Positions 7,938-15,787 of a stretch of DNA of 64,000 nt are shown here, in pieces (positions within the stretch are counted from its first letter, which is position 1; every line of letters begins with the position of its first letter). Origin of the DNA: Aquitalea aquatica. Lineage in GTDB: Bacteria > Pseudomonadota > Gammaproteobacteria > Burkholderiales > Chromobacteriaceae. The notes under the pieces are model-generated. The model searched no databases. It saw nothing but the letters and a program-made list of their open reading frames with translations, and had not been told where the DNA came from. Position numbers and translations under genes: made by a program. The stretch covers positions 62,001 through 126,000 of the forward strand of contig NZ_JACERN010000001.1 of the NCBI RefSeq assembly GCF_013911085.1, read 5' to 3'.

Positions 7938-8804
7938 ATGAAAGTCGGTTATATCGGGCTGGGCATCATGGGCCTGCCTTGCGTGTTGAACCTATTGAAA
8001 GCCGGACATGCGGTGACTGTCTGGTCGCGCCGCCACGATAGCGCTGCGGCGGCACTGGCTGCCGGTGCCAGCTGGGCGGATAGCCCAGCGCAACTGGCAG
8101 CTCAGGTGGAAGTGTTGATCAGCAATGTTTCCGACACCCGCGATGTGGAGCAGGTGCTCTTGGGCGAGCAGGGCGCTGTGCATGGTGCGGCCAAGGGCCT
8201 GGTGTGCGTGGACATGAGCACCATTTCTCCGATTGGCGCGCGAGACATCGCCGCCCGTCTGGCCGAAGCTGGGGTGGATTTTCTGGATTGCCCGGTATCT
8301 GGCGGCCAGGTGGGCGCGGTGAATGGCAGCCTTACCATCATGGTGGGCGGCAAGGCCGAGGCATTGGCCAAAGTACGCCCGGCGCTGGAGGCCATGGGCA
8401 AGACCATTACCCATATTGGTGACTCTGGTGCCGGCCAGGTGGCCAAGGCCTGCAATCAGATTGCTGTTGGCGTAGGCGTGGCTGCCGTGGCCGAAGTGAT
8501 GAAGCTGGCCAAGGCCTGCGGCGTTGACCCGGCGCCGGTGCGGGAGGCCTTGCTGGGCGGTTTTGCCCAAAGCCGGGTACTGGATATCCATGGCCAGCGC
8601 ATGATCGATGACAACTATGCGCCGGGTTTCAAAGCCCATTTGCATTTGAAGGACATGGGCATAGTGCTGGATACCGCTCGCCAGCTGGGAATCCGTCTAC
8701 CGGAAGCTGAGCGCGTCGCCGGCCTGATCGGCCAGTTGGTCGAGCAAGGCGAGGGCGAACTGGACTCTGCCGCCATTGCCCGGCTGATCTGGCAACAGAA
8801 TTAA
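7938..8804 (+). CDS. NAD(P)-dependent 3-hydroxyacid dehydrogenase family (GarR/GlxR-like)
   Basis: The product (288 residues) belongs to the beta-hydroxyacid dehydrogenase family (3-hydroxyisobutyrate, tartronate semialdehyde and 6-phosphogluconate dehydrogenase relatives). It has an N-terminal Rossmann motif (MKVGYIGLGIMGLPCVLNLL), the substrate-binding signature DCPVSGGQVGAVNGSLTIMVGG (about 117-138) and the catalytic-lysine region SGAGQVAKACNQI. The ATG at 7938 is preferred over an upstream in-frame start since GGAG lies just upstream and conservation begins there. The exact substrate cannot be settled; 2-hydroxy-3-oxopropionate (tartronate semialdehyde) reduction is the best guess. No pathway partners are adjacent. 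Confidence 0.85.
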   Translation: MKVGYIGLGIMGLPCVLNLLKAGHAVTVWSRRHDSAAAALAAGASWADSPAQLAAQVEVLISNVSDTRDVEQVLLGEQGAVHGAAKGLVCVDMSTISPIGARDIAARLAEAGVDFLDCPVSGGQVGAVNGSLTIMVGGKAEALAKVRPALEAMGKTITHIGDSGAGQVAKACNQIAVGVGVAAVAEVMKLAKACGVDPAPVREALLGGFAQSRVLDIHGQRMIDDNYAPGFKAHLHLKDMGIVLDTARQLGIRLPEAERVAGLIGQLVEQGEGELDSAAIARLIWQQN

Positions 8805-8853
8805 GCCGATTGCAGGTTGGCCCGGCTGGGGACCACCTGGCTTGAGTAATACG

Positions 8854-8880
8854 GAACCCCGCACTAGCGGGGTTCTTGGC
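8854..8880 (+). terminator. Hairpin terminator after the dehydrogenase gene
   Basis: Stem GAACCCCG / CGGGGTTC with a 6-base loop, 49 bp after the stop codon. The trailing T tract is short and interrupted, so termination may be modest. Confidence 0.5.
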
Positions 8881-9010
8881 TGTTGTAGTGTGTCTTGCCG
8901 GGTATGGACGTGGGCAGCACTTTGCAGCTAACCGACGGATGGGGGATGCAGCTGCGCGGTCCGCCGTTTGCGGGCCTGTTGCATTTTCAATTGCCGCACG
9001 GCACGCCAGC

Positions 9011-9301
9011 TCAGTCCTGTTGCCGCTCAGCCAGCCACCTGGCGTGTGCCGCCAGGTCCACCGGACGATAGACCTCGCGCTGACTGGCTGGGTAGTGCTG
9101 CAGATCATTCTCATGCCGACCCCGGCTGGCCGGGCGCACTGGGCGTGGGCTGAAGCCTCCGCCACAGTTGGGACAGACTTGCTGCAGCAAGGCTACGCAT
9201 TCTGCGCAGAAGGTGCATTCAAATGAACAGATGCGCGCATCGGATGCATCGGGCGCTAGCGGCGTACGGCAGTGTTCACAGTTCGGGCGCAGTTCCAACA
9301 T
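9011..9301 (-). CDS. DUF1272 domain protein, small zinc-ribbon-like
   Basis: A 96-residue protein with four CxxC-type cysteine pairs in its first 50 residues (CEHC, CSFEC, CAEC, CPNC), the hallmark of DUF1272, which probably binds zinc. The tail (RHENDLQHYPASQREVYRPVDLAAHARWLAERQQD) is typical of longer members. The ATG at 9301 is chosen because AGGAG lies in the right place upstream; the frame itself extends nine codons further. The family's function is unknown. It stands alone, transcribed towards the dehydrogenase gene. Confidence 0.8.
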   Translation of the reverse strand: MLELRPNCEHCRTPLAPDASDARICSFECTFCAECVALLQQVCPNCGGGFSPRPVRPASRGRHENDLQHYPASQREVYRPVDLAAHARWLAERQQD

Positions 9302-9700
9302 GCTCAAGTCTCCTGATGGTGATGACATAGCCTAGCGACCGCCTGTGCTGCTGAACAGGTCAGCATCGGACATCATGCAGCCAAAACCGGACAGCTTTGT
9401 TGGCTGGTCAGTAGCGGCCTGGGTTTTGTGCTATTTCGTGGTAAGCAGCGCGACAGGCTGAGCAGCATGGCGATGGATATCGGCATCGTGTGGCGAAGTG
9501 GGCAGATCTGCACTTTCAGGCCAGCAATGCCTGGCGTACGACACGGCCACTGCAAGAAGCACTGTGGAGAGAGCATCGGCCCATGTCAGACAACATGGCG
9601 TGCTCTAGCCCGGTGTAACCTCCTTGTCCAATGAAGAATACAACTGAACGATATGCCGGTTTTGTCACTCTAACGCGGTGTGCGAAAGCCGGAGGCTGCC
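9302..9700. other. Intergenic, no convincing gene
   Basis: About 400 bp between two divergently oriented small genes. Short frames exist on both strands, but none has a good ribosome-binding site, family resemblance or coding-like composition. It should hold the promoters of the DUF1272 gene and of the gene at 9701; I see no clear sigma-70 hexamers. Confidence 0.5.
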
Positions 9701-9940
9701 ATGGATGCCATTGATATTCTGGGCCTGATGCAACACCACCCGCCGTCAGAGCCTGTCAGCCTGTCCGCCATTCCCTTGCTATTGGCACAGGCCATTGCCG
9801 ACATTGCGGTGAAGTTGAGCGTGGAAGAGCTGGACAAGCTGGTCCGGGTCGGCGCGGCCCTGTATGCCCACGAACAAGATGTGTGCTTCAGCAGTGTCGC
9901 CGCCGATTTACTGGTGAAGAAGCTTAACGAGTCGACTTGA
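9701..9940 (+). CDS. Small hypothetical protein
   Basis: A 79-residue acidic, leucine-rich helical protein (MDAIDILGLMQHHPPSEPVSLSAI...) with no signal peptide or membrane segment and no family that I recognise. The ATG at 9701 has a good ribosome-binding site (GGAGG, 5 bases upstream), which is the main support for it being real; the frame could begin seven codons earlier at a GTG. Its 3' end overlaps the convergent lipoprotein gene by 17 bp. Confidence 0.55.
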   Translation: MDAIDILGLMQHHPPSEPVSLSAIPLLLAQAIADIAVKLSVEELDKLVRVGAALYAHEQDVCFSSVAADLLVKKLNEST

Positions 9941-10433
9941 GTGGCTTGGCCTGGGGTTTCTCTGCTGGTTCTGGCAAGTATTGCACCAGCAGTGCCAGCT
10001 GGGTTCGGTAGCCGTTTTCCTGCAGCATGCCCAAGCGCTCATGCCAGGTCAGGCTGTCGCCGGCATGACGCATGCCGCCATTGCCGCTGAGCAGAATGGC
10101 GGCACTGCCGCTATTGCGCCTCACCTGCTGGGCAATGGCGCGCAGCAGGCGGAGATTCACATAGGGTTGGTCATAATCGCTGACACGCAGCATCCCCATG
10201 ATCCGGTAACGGTGCGGTGGGTCGCCGGCGTCCCATATTTCCACCCCATCCACCAGCCGTTTACTTCCTCCCTCTCCATCAATCACCTTGTTGCCGTTAC
10301 GATATTCGTAGGTGGTGTAGTCGGCCGTGGTGCAAGCAGCCAGGCAGAGGGCCAGTACACACAGTGTGGCCCAGCGGACGGGCCGTCTGATGGCTAGCGG
10401 GTGCGGCGCTAAGGCCGGTAATGGTTTCAACAT
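9924..10433 (-). CDS. Putative lipoprotein, unknown function
   Basis: A 169-residue protein with a basic N-terminus, hydrophobic stretch and lipobox ending LAAC (cysteine near residue 34), so it is probably a lipid-anchored envelope protein. After the signal comes a Tyr/Thr-rich segment (TTADYTTYEYRNGNKVIDGEGG), then a mixed alpha/beta domain (IMGMLRVSDYDQPYVNLRLLRAIAQQVRR, SAAILLSGNG) and a Pro/Lys-rich tail. I do not recognise a named family. The signal peptide is long, so translation may start further in. It stands alone and converges with the small gene at 9701. Confidence 0.7.
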   Translation of the reverse strand: MLKPLPALAPHPLAIRRPVRWATLCVLALCLAACTTADYTTYEYRNGNKVIDGEGGSKRLVDGVEIWDAGDPPHRYRIMGMLRVSDYDQPYVNLRLLRAIAQQVRRNSGSAAILLSGNGGMRHAGDSLTWHERLGMLQENGYRTQLALLVQYLPEPAEKPQAKPLKSTR

Positions 10434-10858
10434 CTAAAGACGGGTCCGGGGTGATGGTGGCGGCATGTGCAGATCCGTATGCCGGCCGGGCAGGGCCATC
10501 GCGGTGGGCTGGATGCGACTGACCTGCGGGTGTGGCACAACTGTTTTGTGCAGCATGTTAACGCTAGCGCGCCCGCCGAGGAGCGCCCGCAGTCCTGCTG
10601 GTGGGTAAAGAAATGCAAAACCGGCCAGGGTGGCTGGCGGCTGCTTGCTCGATGCGCAGCTCCATCATGCTGGCGGTCCATGACCGTCAACGGCATCGGC
10701 TGATGCAGTACCAGTTTGTCGTGCAAGGCGGTGGGCCGGCGGGCGCTTCAACATGCCGGTATTGATGCAGGGCAAGGTGATGGTTATCGTCGGTGGACGG
10801 TGCAAGATGCGCCCGTAATACTGGCAGCGTTCTCACACCTCCATTGATGTTGTTGATA

Positions 10859-10894
10859 TCGCTCACCTTCTCCCTGGTGGGCGATTTTTCTTTT
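10859..10894 (+). terminator. Rho-independent terminator, rightward
   Basis: Stem TCGCTCACC / GGTGGGCGA (one G-T pair) around an 8-base loop, followed by TTTTTCTTTT. No annotated + strand gene precedes it within 900 bp, so it may end an unrecognised short transcript. Confidence 0.7.
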
Positions 10895-11094
10895 ATGGCC
10901 AATATGCGCGGCCTCACTACGGCAGGTAGCCGATCACTATTCGGCCATTGCTGATGTGGTCATGTTGCAGGCTGCCGACCAGACCAGTGCGGTCCAGTGC
11001 GGTGTGTTGCACTGTGTCGCAGAGATGCGGGTGGACAATCCCTGCCATGCTCTTGATCTGGTGATTCAGGAGCAGCTCTTGCGCGGTCTGAAAT

Positions 11095-11120
11095 GAAAAA
11101 AGCCCCGGCTGGCGGGGCTT
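11095..11120 (-). terminator. Rho-independent terminator of yicC
   Basis: Stem AGCCCCG / CGGGGCT with a 5-base loop; on the - strand it is followed by six T. It lies 40 bp past the yicC stop codon. Confidence 0.85.
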
Positions 11121-11159
11121 GTGTTGGTTCGGTGCCACGGTGTGACACGGTATGAAAGT

Positions 11160-12026
11160 TTACTCAATATTCTGAATTTGTTCGCGCATTTGTTCGATCA
11201 GCACCTTCAGCTCGACCGAGGCCTGGGTGGTTTCGGTGGACACCGATTTGGAGCCCAGGGTGTTGGCTTCGCGATTCAGTTCCTGCATCAGGAAATCCAG
11301 GCGCTTGCCGGTCTGGCCACCGGTTTTAAGGATGCGTTTGACTTCGCTCAGGTGAGTGGTCAGGCGTGAGAGCTCTTCGTCCACGTCGATCTTCTGGGCG
11401 AACAGGGCAAATTCCTGCTTGATACGGTCATCCTCGACATTGCCCAGAGCTTCTTGCAGGCGGCCGGACAGTTTGTTCATATAGGCTTCCAGAATCAGCG
11501 GCAACTTGGGCTTGATGCCGGCGATGATGGTTTCCATCGAGGTGACGCGCTCTTGCAGGATGATCTTGAGCTTTTCACCCTCGCGGCCACGCGAGGCATT
11601 GAAGTCTTCCAGCGCGGTAGCCAGGCTTTGCAGGCAAAGCTGCTGCAGTACTTCCGGTGGCAGGGAGTTGCTTTTCAGGATGCCGGGCCAGCGCAGCAGT
11701 TCGCCAACGGACAGCCCCTTGGCTTGCGGTGCGCGCTGTTCGACCTGGGCGGCAACCAGCAGCAGGCTGTCCAGTGCCTGGGCGTTGAGCTCCAGCGTGG
11801 TGGTGTCGGTTTCCAGCTGGTTCAGGCCAACACGGCATTCAAGCTTGCCACGGGTCACGCGAGATGACACCATCTCACGCAGCTGCGGCTCGATGACGCG
11901 CAGCTCTTCTGGCAGGCGCATCTGAACATCGAGATAGCGGTGGTTGACGGCGCGGACTTCCAGGCTGAGCAAACCGCCGGGAAAGTCTCTGCTGATGGAG
12001 GCAAAGCCTGTCATACTTAGAATCAT
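11160..12026 (-). CDS. yicC: YicC family endoribonuclease
   Basis: A 288-residue protein of the YicC/YloC family, reported as an endoribonuclease involved in small RNA and stress-phase RNA turnover. It has the invariant N-terminus SMTGFA, then LEVRAVNHRYLDVQMRLPEELR, and the C-terminal DUF1732 part ending KVLIEQMREQIQNIE, with HLSEVKRIL and GKRLDFLMQELNREANTLGSKS just before. Length is normal. It is divergent from the Ser/Thr kinase gene and ends at a clear terminator. In many proteobacteria it sits near rph, which here lies 2 kb away. Confidence 0.93.
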   Translation of the reverse strand: MILSMTGFASISRDFPGGLLSLEVRAVNHRYLDVQMRLPEELRVIEPQLREMVSSRVTRGKLECRVGLNQLETDTTTLELNAQALDSLLLVAAQVEQRAPQAKGLSVGELLRWPGILKSNSLPPEVLQQLCLQSLATALEDFNASRGREGEKLKIILQERVTSMETIIAGIKPKLPLILEAYMNKLSGRLQEALGNVEDDRIKQEFALFAQKIDVDEELSRLTTHLSEVKRILKTGGQTGKRLDFLMQELNREANTLGSKSVSTETTQASVELKVLIEQMREQIQNIE

Positions 12027-12065
12027 TATGGGTCCCCGATAGTGATGTCAGTAAAAACGATACCG

Positions 12066-12099
12066 GGCCCGAATTGCTGTTGTAGCTCAATTCCGGGCC
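12066..12099. repeat. Inverted repeat between yicC and the kinase gene
   Basis: Arms GGCCCGAATTG (12066-12076) and CAATTCCGGGCC (12088-12099), one bulged base, in the 100-bp divergent promoter region. There is no T-run, so it is not a terminator. It could be an operator or a 5' UTR hairpin of either gene. Confidence 0.4.
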
Positions 12100-12126
12100 A
12101 ACGAACACTATAGCAACTGCCATGTC

Positions 12127-13095
12127 ATGACTCAATCCAGCCAACTGACTGCCCTACCGGTAGGTTATCGCCTGGCGGAGTACACCATCGTTCGCCAGCT
12201 GTCTGTGGGCGGCTTCAGCGTCGTCTATCTGGCGCTGGACGATGCCGACCGCAAATACGCCATCAAGGAGTATTTGCCGCGCAATCTGGCCGAGCGCGAT
12301 GAGGAGGGCATGGTGACGGTTCCACACGAGCTGGACCGCGATGCCTTCAATCTGGGTTTGAAGTGTTTTTTTGAAGAAGGCCGCATTCTGGCTGAAATCA
12401 GCCATAGCAATGTGGTGCACGTGAGCAATTTTTTCCGGGCCAACCAGACCGTGTATATGGTGATGGAGTATGCCGATGGCCGTTCGCTGGGGCGCGAGCT
12501 GGAGGTGAGCGGTGGCCGGATCGAAGAGCGACGCTTGCGCAAATGGTTTGCCGCCTTGCTGTCGGGCCTGCGCGAGGTGCATTTGCACCGCCTGCTGCAT
12601 CTGGATATCAAGCCGGCCAATATCTATCTGCGCCGTGGCGGGCATCCGCTATTGCTGGATTTTGGTGCTGCGCGCCAGACGCTGTCGCGGCGCGACAAGC
12701 ATTTCGCCTCGATGTACACGCCCGGCTTTGCCGCACCCGAACAATACGAAAAAGACCAGCCGCTGGGGCCGTGGACCGATATCTACGCCATTGGCGCCTG
12801 CCTGTATGTCTGCATGGGCGGCCATACCCCGCAAATTGCCGAGCAACGGCGCGAAGCTGACAAGCTGGTGCCGGCAAGCAAGTTGTTCCGCCATTATTAT
12901 TCCAGAGAGTTGCTTGAGTTGACGGATCAATGTCTGAACCTGGCTCCTGATGAGCGTCCACCCAGCGTGATGGCGATTCAAAAACGCCTGCTGGATGCCG
13001 ATTACAGTGACCCTGAGCCCATGCCCGAATCTGCCCAGGCCGCCAAGCGGCTGGTGGGCTGGATCAAAGGGCTGGCCGGCGGCCGTTCTTCCTGA
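12127..13095 (+). CDS. Serine/threonine protein kinase (non-RD)
   Basis: A 322-residue cytosolic Hanks-type kinase. Visible elements: glycine-rich loop VGGFSVVY (about 27-34), ATP lysine in AIKEY (K47), catalytic loop HLDIKPANI (catalytic Asp near 160), metal-binding DFG (178-180), and APEQYEKDQPLGPWTDIYAIGACLY in the activation/F-helix region. The catalytic loop has HLD instead of HRD, so it is a non-RD kinase. No transmembrane helix or extracellular sensor domain is present, unlike PknB types. The PP2C phosphatase gene starts 10 bp downstream, so the two probably act as a reversible pair. Substrates are unknown. Confidence 0.92.
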   Translation: MTQSSQLTALPVGYRLAEYTIVRQLSVGGFSVVYLALDDADRKYAIKEYLPRNLAERDEEGMVTVPHELDRDAFNLGLKCFFEEGRILAEISHSNVVHVSNFFRANQTVYMVMEYADGRSLGRELEVSGGRIEERRLRKWFAALLSGLREVHLHRLLHLDIKPANIYLRRGGHPLLLDFGAARQTLSRRDKHFASMYTPGFAAPEQYEKDQPLGPWTDIYAIGACLYVCMGGHTPQIAEQRREADKLVPASKLFRHYYSRELLELTDQCLNLAPDERPPSVMAIQKRLLDADYSDPEPMPESAQAAKRLVGWIKGLAGGRSS

Positions 13096-13105
13096 GGAGT
13101 TGTCG

Positions 13106-13999
13106 ATGAAACTATCCATTTTTCAGGAAAGCCGTATCGGCGGTCGTAGCTACAACCAGGACCGTCTGGTGATTGCCCATTCGCGTGAGGCGGTGATGCT
13201 GGTGGTGGCCGACGGCATGGGTGGGCATTTGCAAGGCGAGGTGGCGGCGCAGATCACCATCGACCTGATGAGCGAACTGTTTTACCAGCAAGCTACCCCC
13301 ACGCTGTCGCATCCCAACCGTTTTCTGGTCAATGCCATCAGTTCGACGCATCAGGCCATTCTGGACTATGCGGCAGACCAGCGTCTGCCGGAGATTCCCA
13401 GTACCACTGTCGTGGCAGCCATCATTCAGCAGGGCATGTTGTACTGGTGCCATGTGGGTGATTCGCGGCTTTATCTGCTGGATAACAAGCAGGGCATGCG
13501 TTTGCGCTCGCGCGACCATTCCCAGGTGCAGCGGCTGATCGACCAGGGCAAGCTGACCGAAGAGGGCGCGCGTACCCACCCGGAGCGCAACAAGATCTAC
13601 AACTGCCTGGGCGCTACCAGTGATCCGGATATCGACATCGGCGAGAAGCAGTTTCTGCAAGCTGGTGCGTCCATCGTGCTGTGCTCGGATGGGCTGTGGT
13701 CGCAGATCAGTGATAGCGAGATGGAGAAGGTATTCATCGGCCGAGCAGTCGGGCAGGTGATGCCGGCGCTGATGAATGTGGCCGAGCGCCGAGCTGGTAG
13801 TGCCGGTGACAATCTGTCCGCGGTGGCGGTCACCCTGTTGGATGATAGTGCTGATATCGCCGGCAAGGCCGATGCATTGGATACGCTGCTAACGCCACCA
13901 CGCCATGCCGGGCGGGTGATTCTGGACCCGAATCTGGAACTGATGCACAAGGAAATCCTGGCCAGCCGTGTGGCTGCGCCTTCCGGCAAGCAAAGCTGA
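13106..13999 (+). CDS. PP2C-family protein serine/threonine phosphatase
   Basis: A 297-residue metal-dependent phosphatase. Motifs include GGRSYNQDRL (metal-binding Asp), VVADGMGGHLQGEVAA, CHVGDSRLYLL, RSRDHSQVQ and GDNLSAVAVTLL, in the order found in Stp1/PppA-type enzymes. The start at 13106 is chosen because GAGGAG is placed just upstream and conservation begins at IFQESRIGGRSYNQD; the frame extends 37 codons further into the kinase gene. The C-terminal 50 residues lie outside the catalytic domain. It should reverse phosphorylation by the upstream kinase. Confidence 0.92.
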   Translation: MKLSIFQESRIGGRSYNQDRLVIAHSREAVMLVVADGMGGHLQGEVAAQITIDLMSELFYQQATPTLSHPNRFLVNAISSTHQAILDYAADQRLPEIPSTTVVAAIIQQGMLYWCHVGDSRLYLLDNKQGMRLRSRDHSQVQRLIDQGKLTEEGARTHPERNKIYNCLGATSDPDIDIGEKQFLQAGASIVLCSDGLWSQISDSEMEKVFIGRAVGQVMPALMNVAERRAGSAGDNLSAVAVTLLDDSADIAGKADALDTLLTPPRHAGRVILDPNLELMHKEILASRVAAPSGKQS

Positions 14000-14027
14000 G
14001 GCCTGCGCTGCTGGCATGTTCAACCCG

Positions 14028-14057
14028 GCGCTGCCTCGTAGGCAGCGCTATTGTTTT
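14028..14057 (+). terminator. Terminator of the kinase-phosphatase unit
   Basis: Perfect 8-bp stem GCGCTGCC / GGCAGCGC with a 5-base loop, followed by TATTGTTTT, 29 bp after the phosphatase stop. It separates the kinase pair from rph. Confidence 0.8.
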
Positions 14058-14117
14058 CAGGCCGGTGGTGGCCGTAGACCGGTTGCCACCTGATGCCGTT
14101 TTAAATTGGAAAGTACG

Positions 14118-14834
14118 ATGCGACCCTCACAACGCAATACCGATGCCCTGCGCGAAATCCGCCTGACCCGTCATTACACCAAGCATGCCGAAGGTTCGGT
14201 GCTGGTGGAGTTTGGTGATACCAAAGTCATCTGCACCGCCAGTGTGGATGAGTCTGTGCCGGGCTTCCTCAAGGGCAAGGGCAAGGGCTGGGTGACCGCC
14301 GAATACGGCATGCTGCCACGCTCGACCGGCAGCCGCATGCGCCGCGAATCCGCTGCCGGCAAGCAAAGTGGCCGCACCCAGGAAATCCAGCGCCTGATCG
14401 GCCGTTCGCTGCGGGCGGTGGTGGATATGGAAAAACTGGGTGAACGGCAGATCCAGATCGATTGCGACGTCATCCAGGCGGATGGCGGCACCCGCACTGC
14501 CAGCATTACCGGCGCGTTTGTCGCTCTGCACGATGCCATCAGCGGCCTGATTGCCCAAGGCAAGCTGAGTGAAAGCCCCTTGCGCGATTTTGTTGCCGCC
14601 ATCTCGGTGGGGATTCACCAGGGTGAAGTTGTGCTGGATCTGGACTACCTGGAGGATTCCGACTGCGAAACCGACATGAATGTAGTGATGACTGGCAACG
14701 GCCGTTTTGTCGAAGTGCAGGGTACGGCCGAGGGCGAGCCGTTTTCGGAAGAGGAAATGGCCAGCATGATGCGCCTGGCCAAGCAAGGTATTGCCGAGCT
14801 GATTACCTTGCAGAAACAGGCATTGGGCGTGTAA
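14118..14834 (+). CDS. rph: Ribonuclease PH
   Basis: Phosphorolytic 3'-to-5' exoribonuclease that trims tRNA precursors and other RNA ends. The 238-residue protein shows [41 protein letters not shown] in pieces at the N-terminus, the RNA-binding arginine cluster [14 protein letters not shown], the [23 protein letters not shown] phosphate-binding core and the C-terminal [16 protein letters not shown]. Length is standard. The ATG at 14118 is the family start; the upstream in-frame codons are unconserved. The Shine-Dalgarno sequence is weak. Confidence 0.96.
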   Translation: MRPSQRNTDALREIRLTRHYTKHAEGSVLVEFGDTKVICTASVDESVPGFLKGKGKGWVTAEYGMLPRSTGSRMRRESAAGKQSGRTQEIQRLIGRSLRAVVDMEKLGERQIQIDCDVIQADGGTRTASITGAFVALHDAISGLIAQGKLSESPLRDFVAAISVGIHQGEVVLDLDYLEDSDCETDMNVVMTGNGRFVEVQGTAEGEPFSEEEMASMMRLAKQGIAELITLQKQALGV

Positions 14835-14864
14835 ACCAGCCACTGCATCAGCGGTGATGAAGCG

Positions 14865-14887
14865 AAAGGGGCCTGTTTGGCCCCTTT
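14865..14887. terminator. Bidirectional terminator between rph and the protease gene
   Basis: Stem AAAGGGGCC / GGCCCCTTT with a 5-base loop in the 54-bp gap between convergent genes. Flanking A and T tracts make it usable from both sides. Confidence 0.8.
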
Positions 14888-14888
14888 G

Positions 14889-15698
14889 TCATTTCTTGCG
14901 CTTGCCCTGCTCGATGAATTGTTGCAACTGCTGATAGAACAAGGGGCTGGCGAGCGCCATATTGTCTTCCTTGCGGCGGCGTGCCGGGCTGGGGGCCGAA
15001 CTCTGAATGCCCACCAGTGTCATGCGGCCGTTGATGCGCGCCAACATGGGCGAGCCACTATTGCCCTCCAGCGTGTCACAGCGGTGGGTCAGCCGGCCGT
15101 CCGGCAGCAGGCCGGTGGCCTGGCAGTTGCTGTGCACCAGCAGATGGCTCAGATCATCCAGCGGGTAGCCACCATTGGTGACTTTCCAGTTGGCTGCCTG
15201 CAGTTGTTGCTTCAGTGCGGCAGTGTCGCCGGCAAATACTGGTATTACGCCACGGCTGCGTCCCAGTGGCTGGCTTAGGCGGACAAAGGCAAAGTCGCGA
15301 TTGGCGATTTTTTTCGGGATATAGGTGCCGTCGGGGCGGTGTTCCAGCCCGGCCAGGAAGCCCTTGTCGACCTGCACCTCGCTGATGCCGCTTTGCTCGG
15401 CATACTCGCTGCCGGATAGCCCCACGGTAAAGCTGATGGCCGGATCGAAACGGCCACGCTTGTTGATGAAGCAATGCCCTGCGGTGACGACTACATCCTC
15501 GGCCACCAGGGTAGCGGTACACACCAGATGGCTGCGGGTTTCCAGCTGGCCCACTGGCTGCCATTGGGTGCTGTCGGGGTCGGTCTTGACGCGTTCATCC
15601 TTGCCAAAAAACAGGATCAGCTGTTCGGCCGTGGGTTTGGCCTGGGCCGGCAGCGGCAACAGGCAGAGAGACAGGCAAAGCAGGAGGATGCGCAGCAT
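14889..15698 (-). CDS. Exported trypsin-like serine protease
   Basis: A 269-residue chymotrypsin-fold protease with a Sec signal peptide (MLRILLLCLSLCLLPLPAQA, cleavage about residue 20). The catalytic triad is visible: His in VVVTAGHCF, Asp in NRDFAFVRL and Ser in CDTLEGNSGSPML. Cysteines near the His and Ser suggest disulfides, in keeping with the periplasm or outside. No PDZ domain is present, so it is not a DegP/DegS type. The ATG at 15698 is used in place of an upstream in-frame TTG because the signal peptide begins there. It lies downstream of the asr-like gene but behind that gene's terminator. Confidence 0.88.
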   Translation of the reverse strand: MLRILLLCLSLCLLPLPAQAKPTAEQLILFFGKDERVKTDPDSTQWQPVGQLETRSHLVCTATLVAEDVVVTAGHCFINKRGRFDPAISFTVGLSGSEYAEQSGISEVQVDKGFLAGLEHRPDGTYIPKKIANRDFAFVRLSQPLGRSRGVIPVFAGDTAALKQQLQAANWKVTNGGYPLDDLSHLLVHSNCQATGLLPDGRLTHRCDTLEGNSGSPMLARINGRMTLVGIQSSAPSPARRRKEDNMALASPLFYQQLQQFIEQGKRKK

Positions 15699-15717
15699 GG
15701 GATGGGCTTTCAAATGC

Positions 15718-15740
15718 AAACGGGGCGCCGAAGCGCCCCG
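15718..15740 (-). terminator. Terminator of the asr-like gene
   Basis: Perfect 8-bp stem CGGGGCGC / GCGCCCCG closed by a TTCG tetraloop on the - strand, then TTT. It sits 48 bp after the stop of the Asr-like gene and upstream of the protease start. Confidence 0.8.
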
Positions 15741-15787
15741 AAAGTATGGCTACAGCCAACCGTAGTCAGCTGTTGATTCCATGCCGA

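Larger units (their letters stand above)
10434..11159. other. Gene-poor stretch, possible gene remnant
   Basis: About 725 bp with no gene I can support. A rightward terminator (10859-10894) suggests that something is transcribed on the + strand upstream of it, but the frames there are short and unlike any family. From about 10925 to 11093 the + strand carries one open, protein-like frame with no proper start (reads ADHYSAIADVVMLQAAD, then MRVDNPCHALDLVIQE, ending GLK before TGA at 11094). It may be the 3' remnant of a decayed gene. The yicC terminator lies at the right end. Confidence 0.4.

Noticed and set aside
10427-10917. Small frames on both strands between the lipoprotein gene and the terminator at 10859
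   Set aside because: None has a ribosome-binding site or protein-like composition. The region is reported as gene-poor instead.
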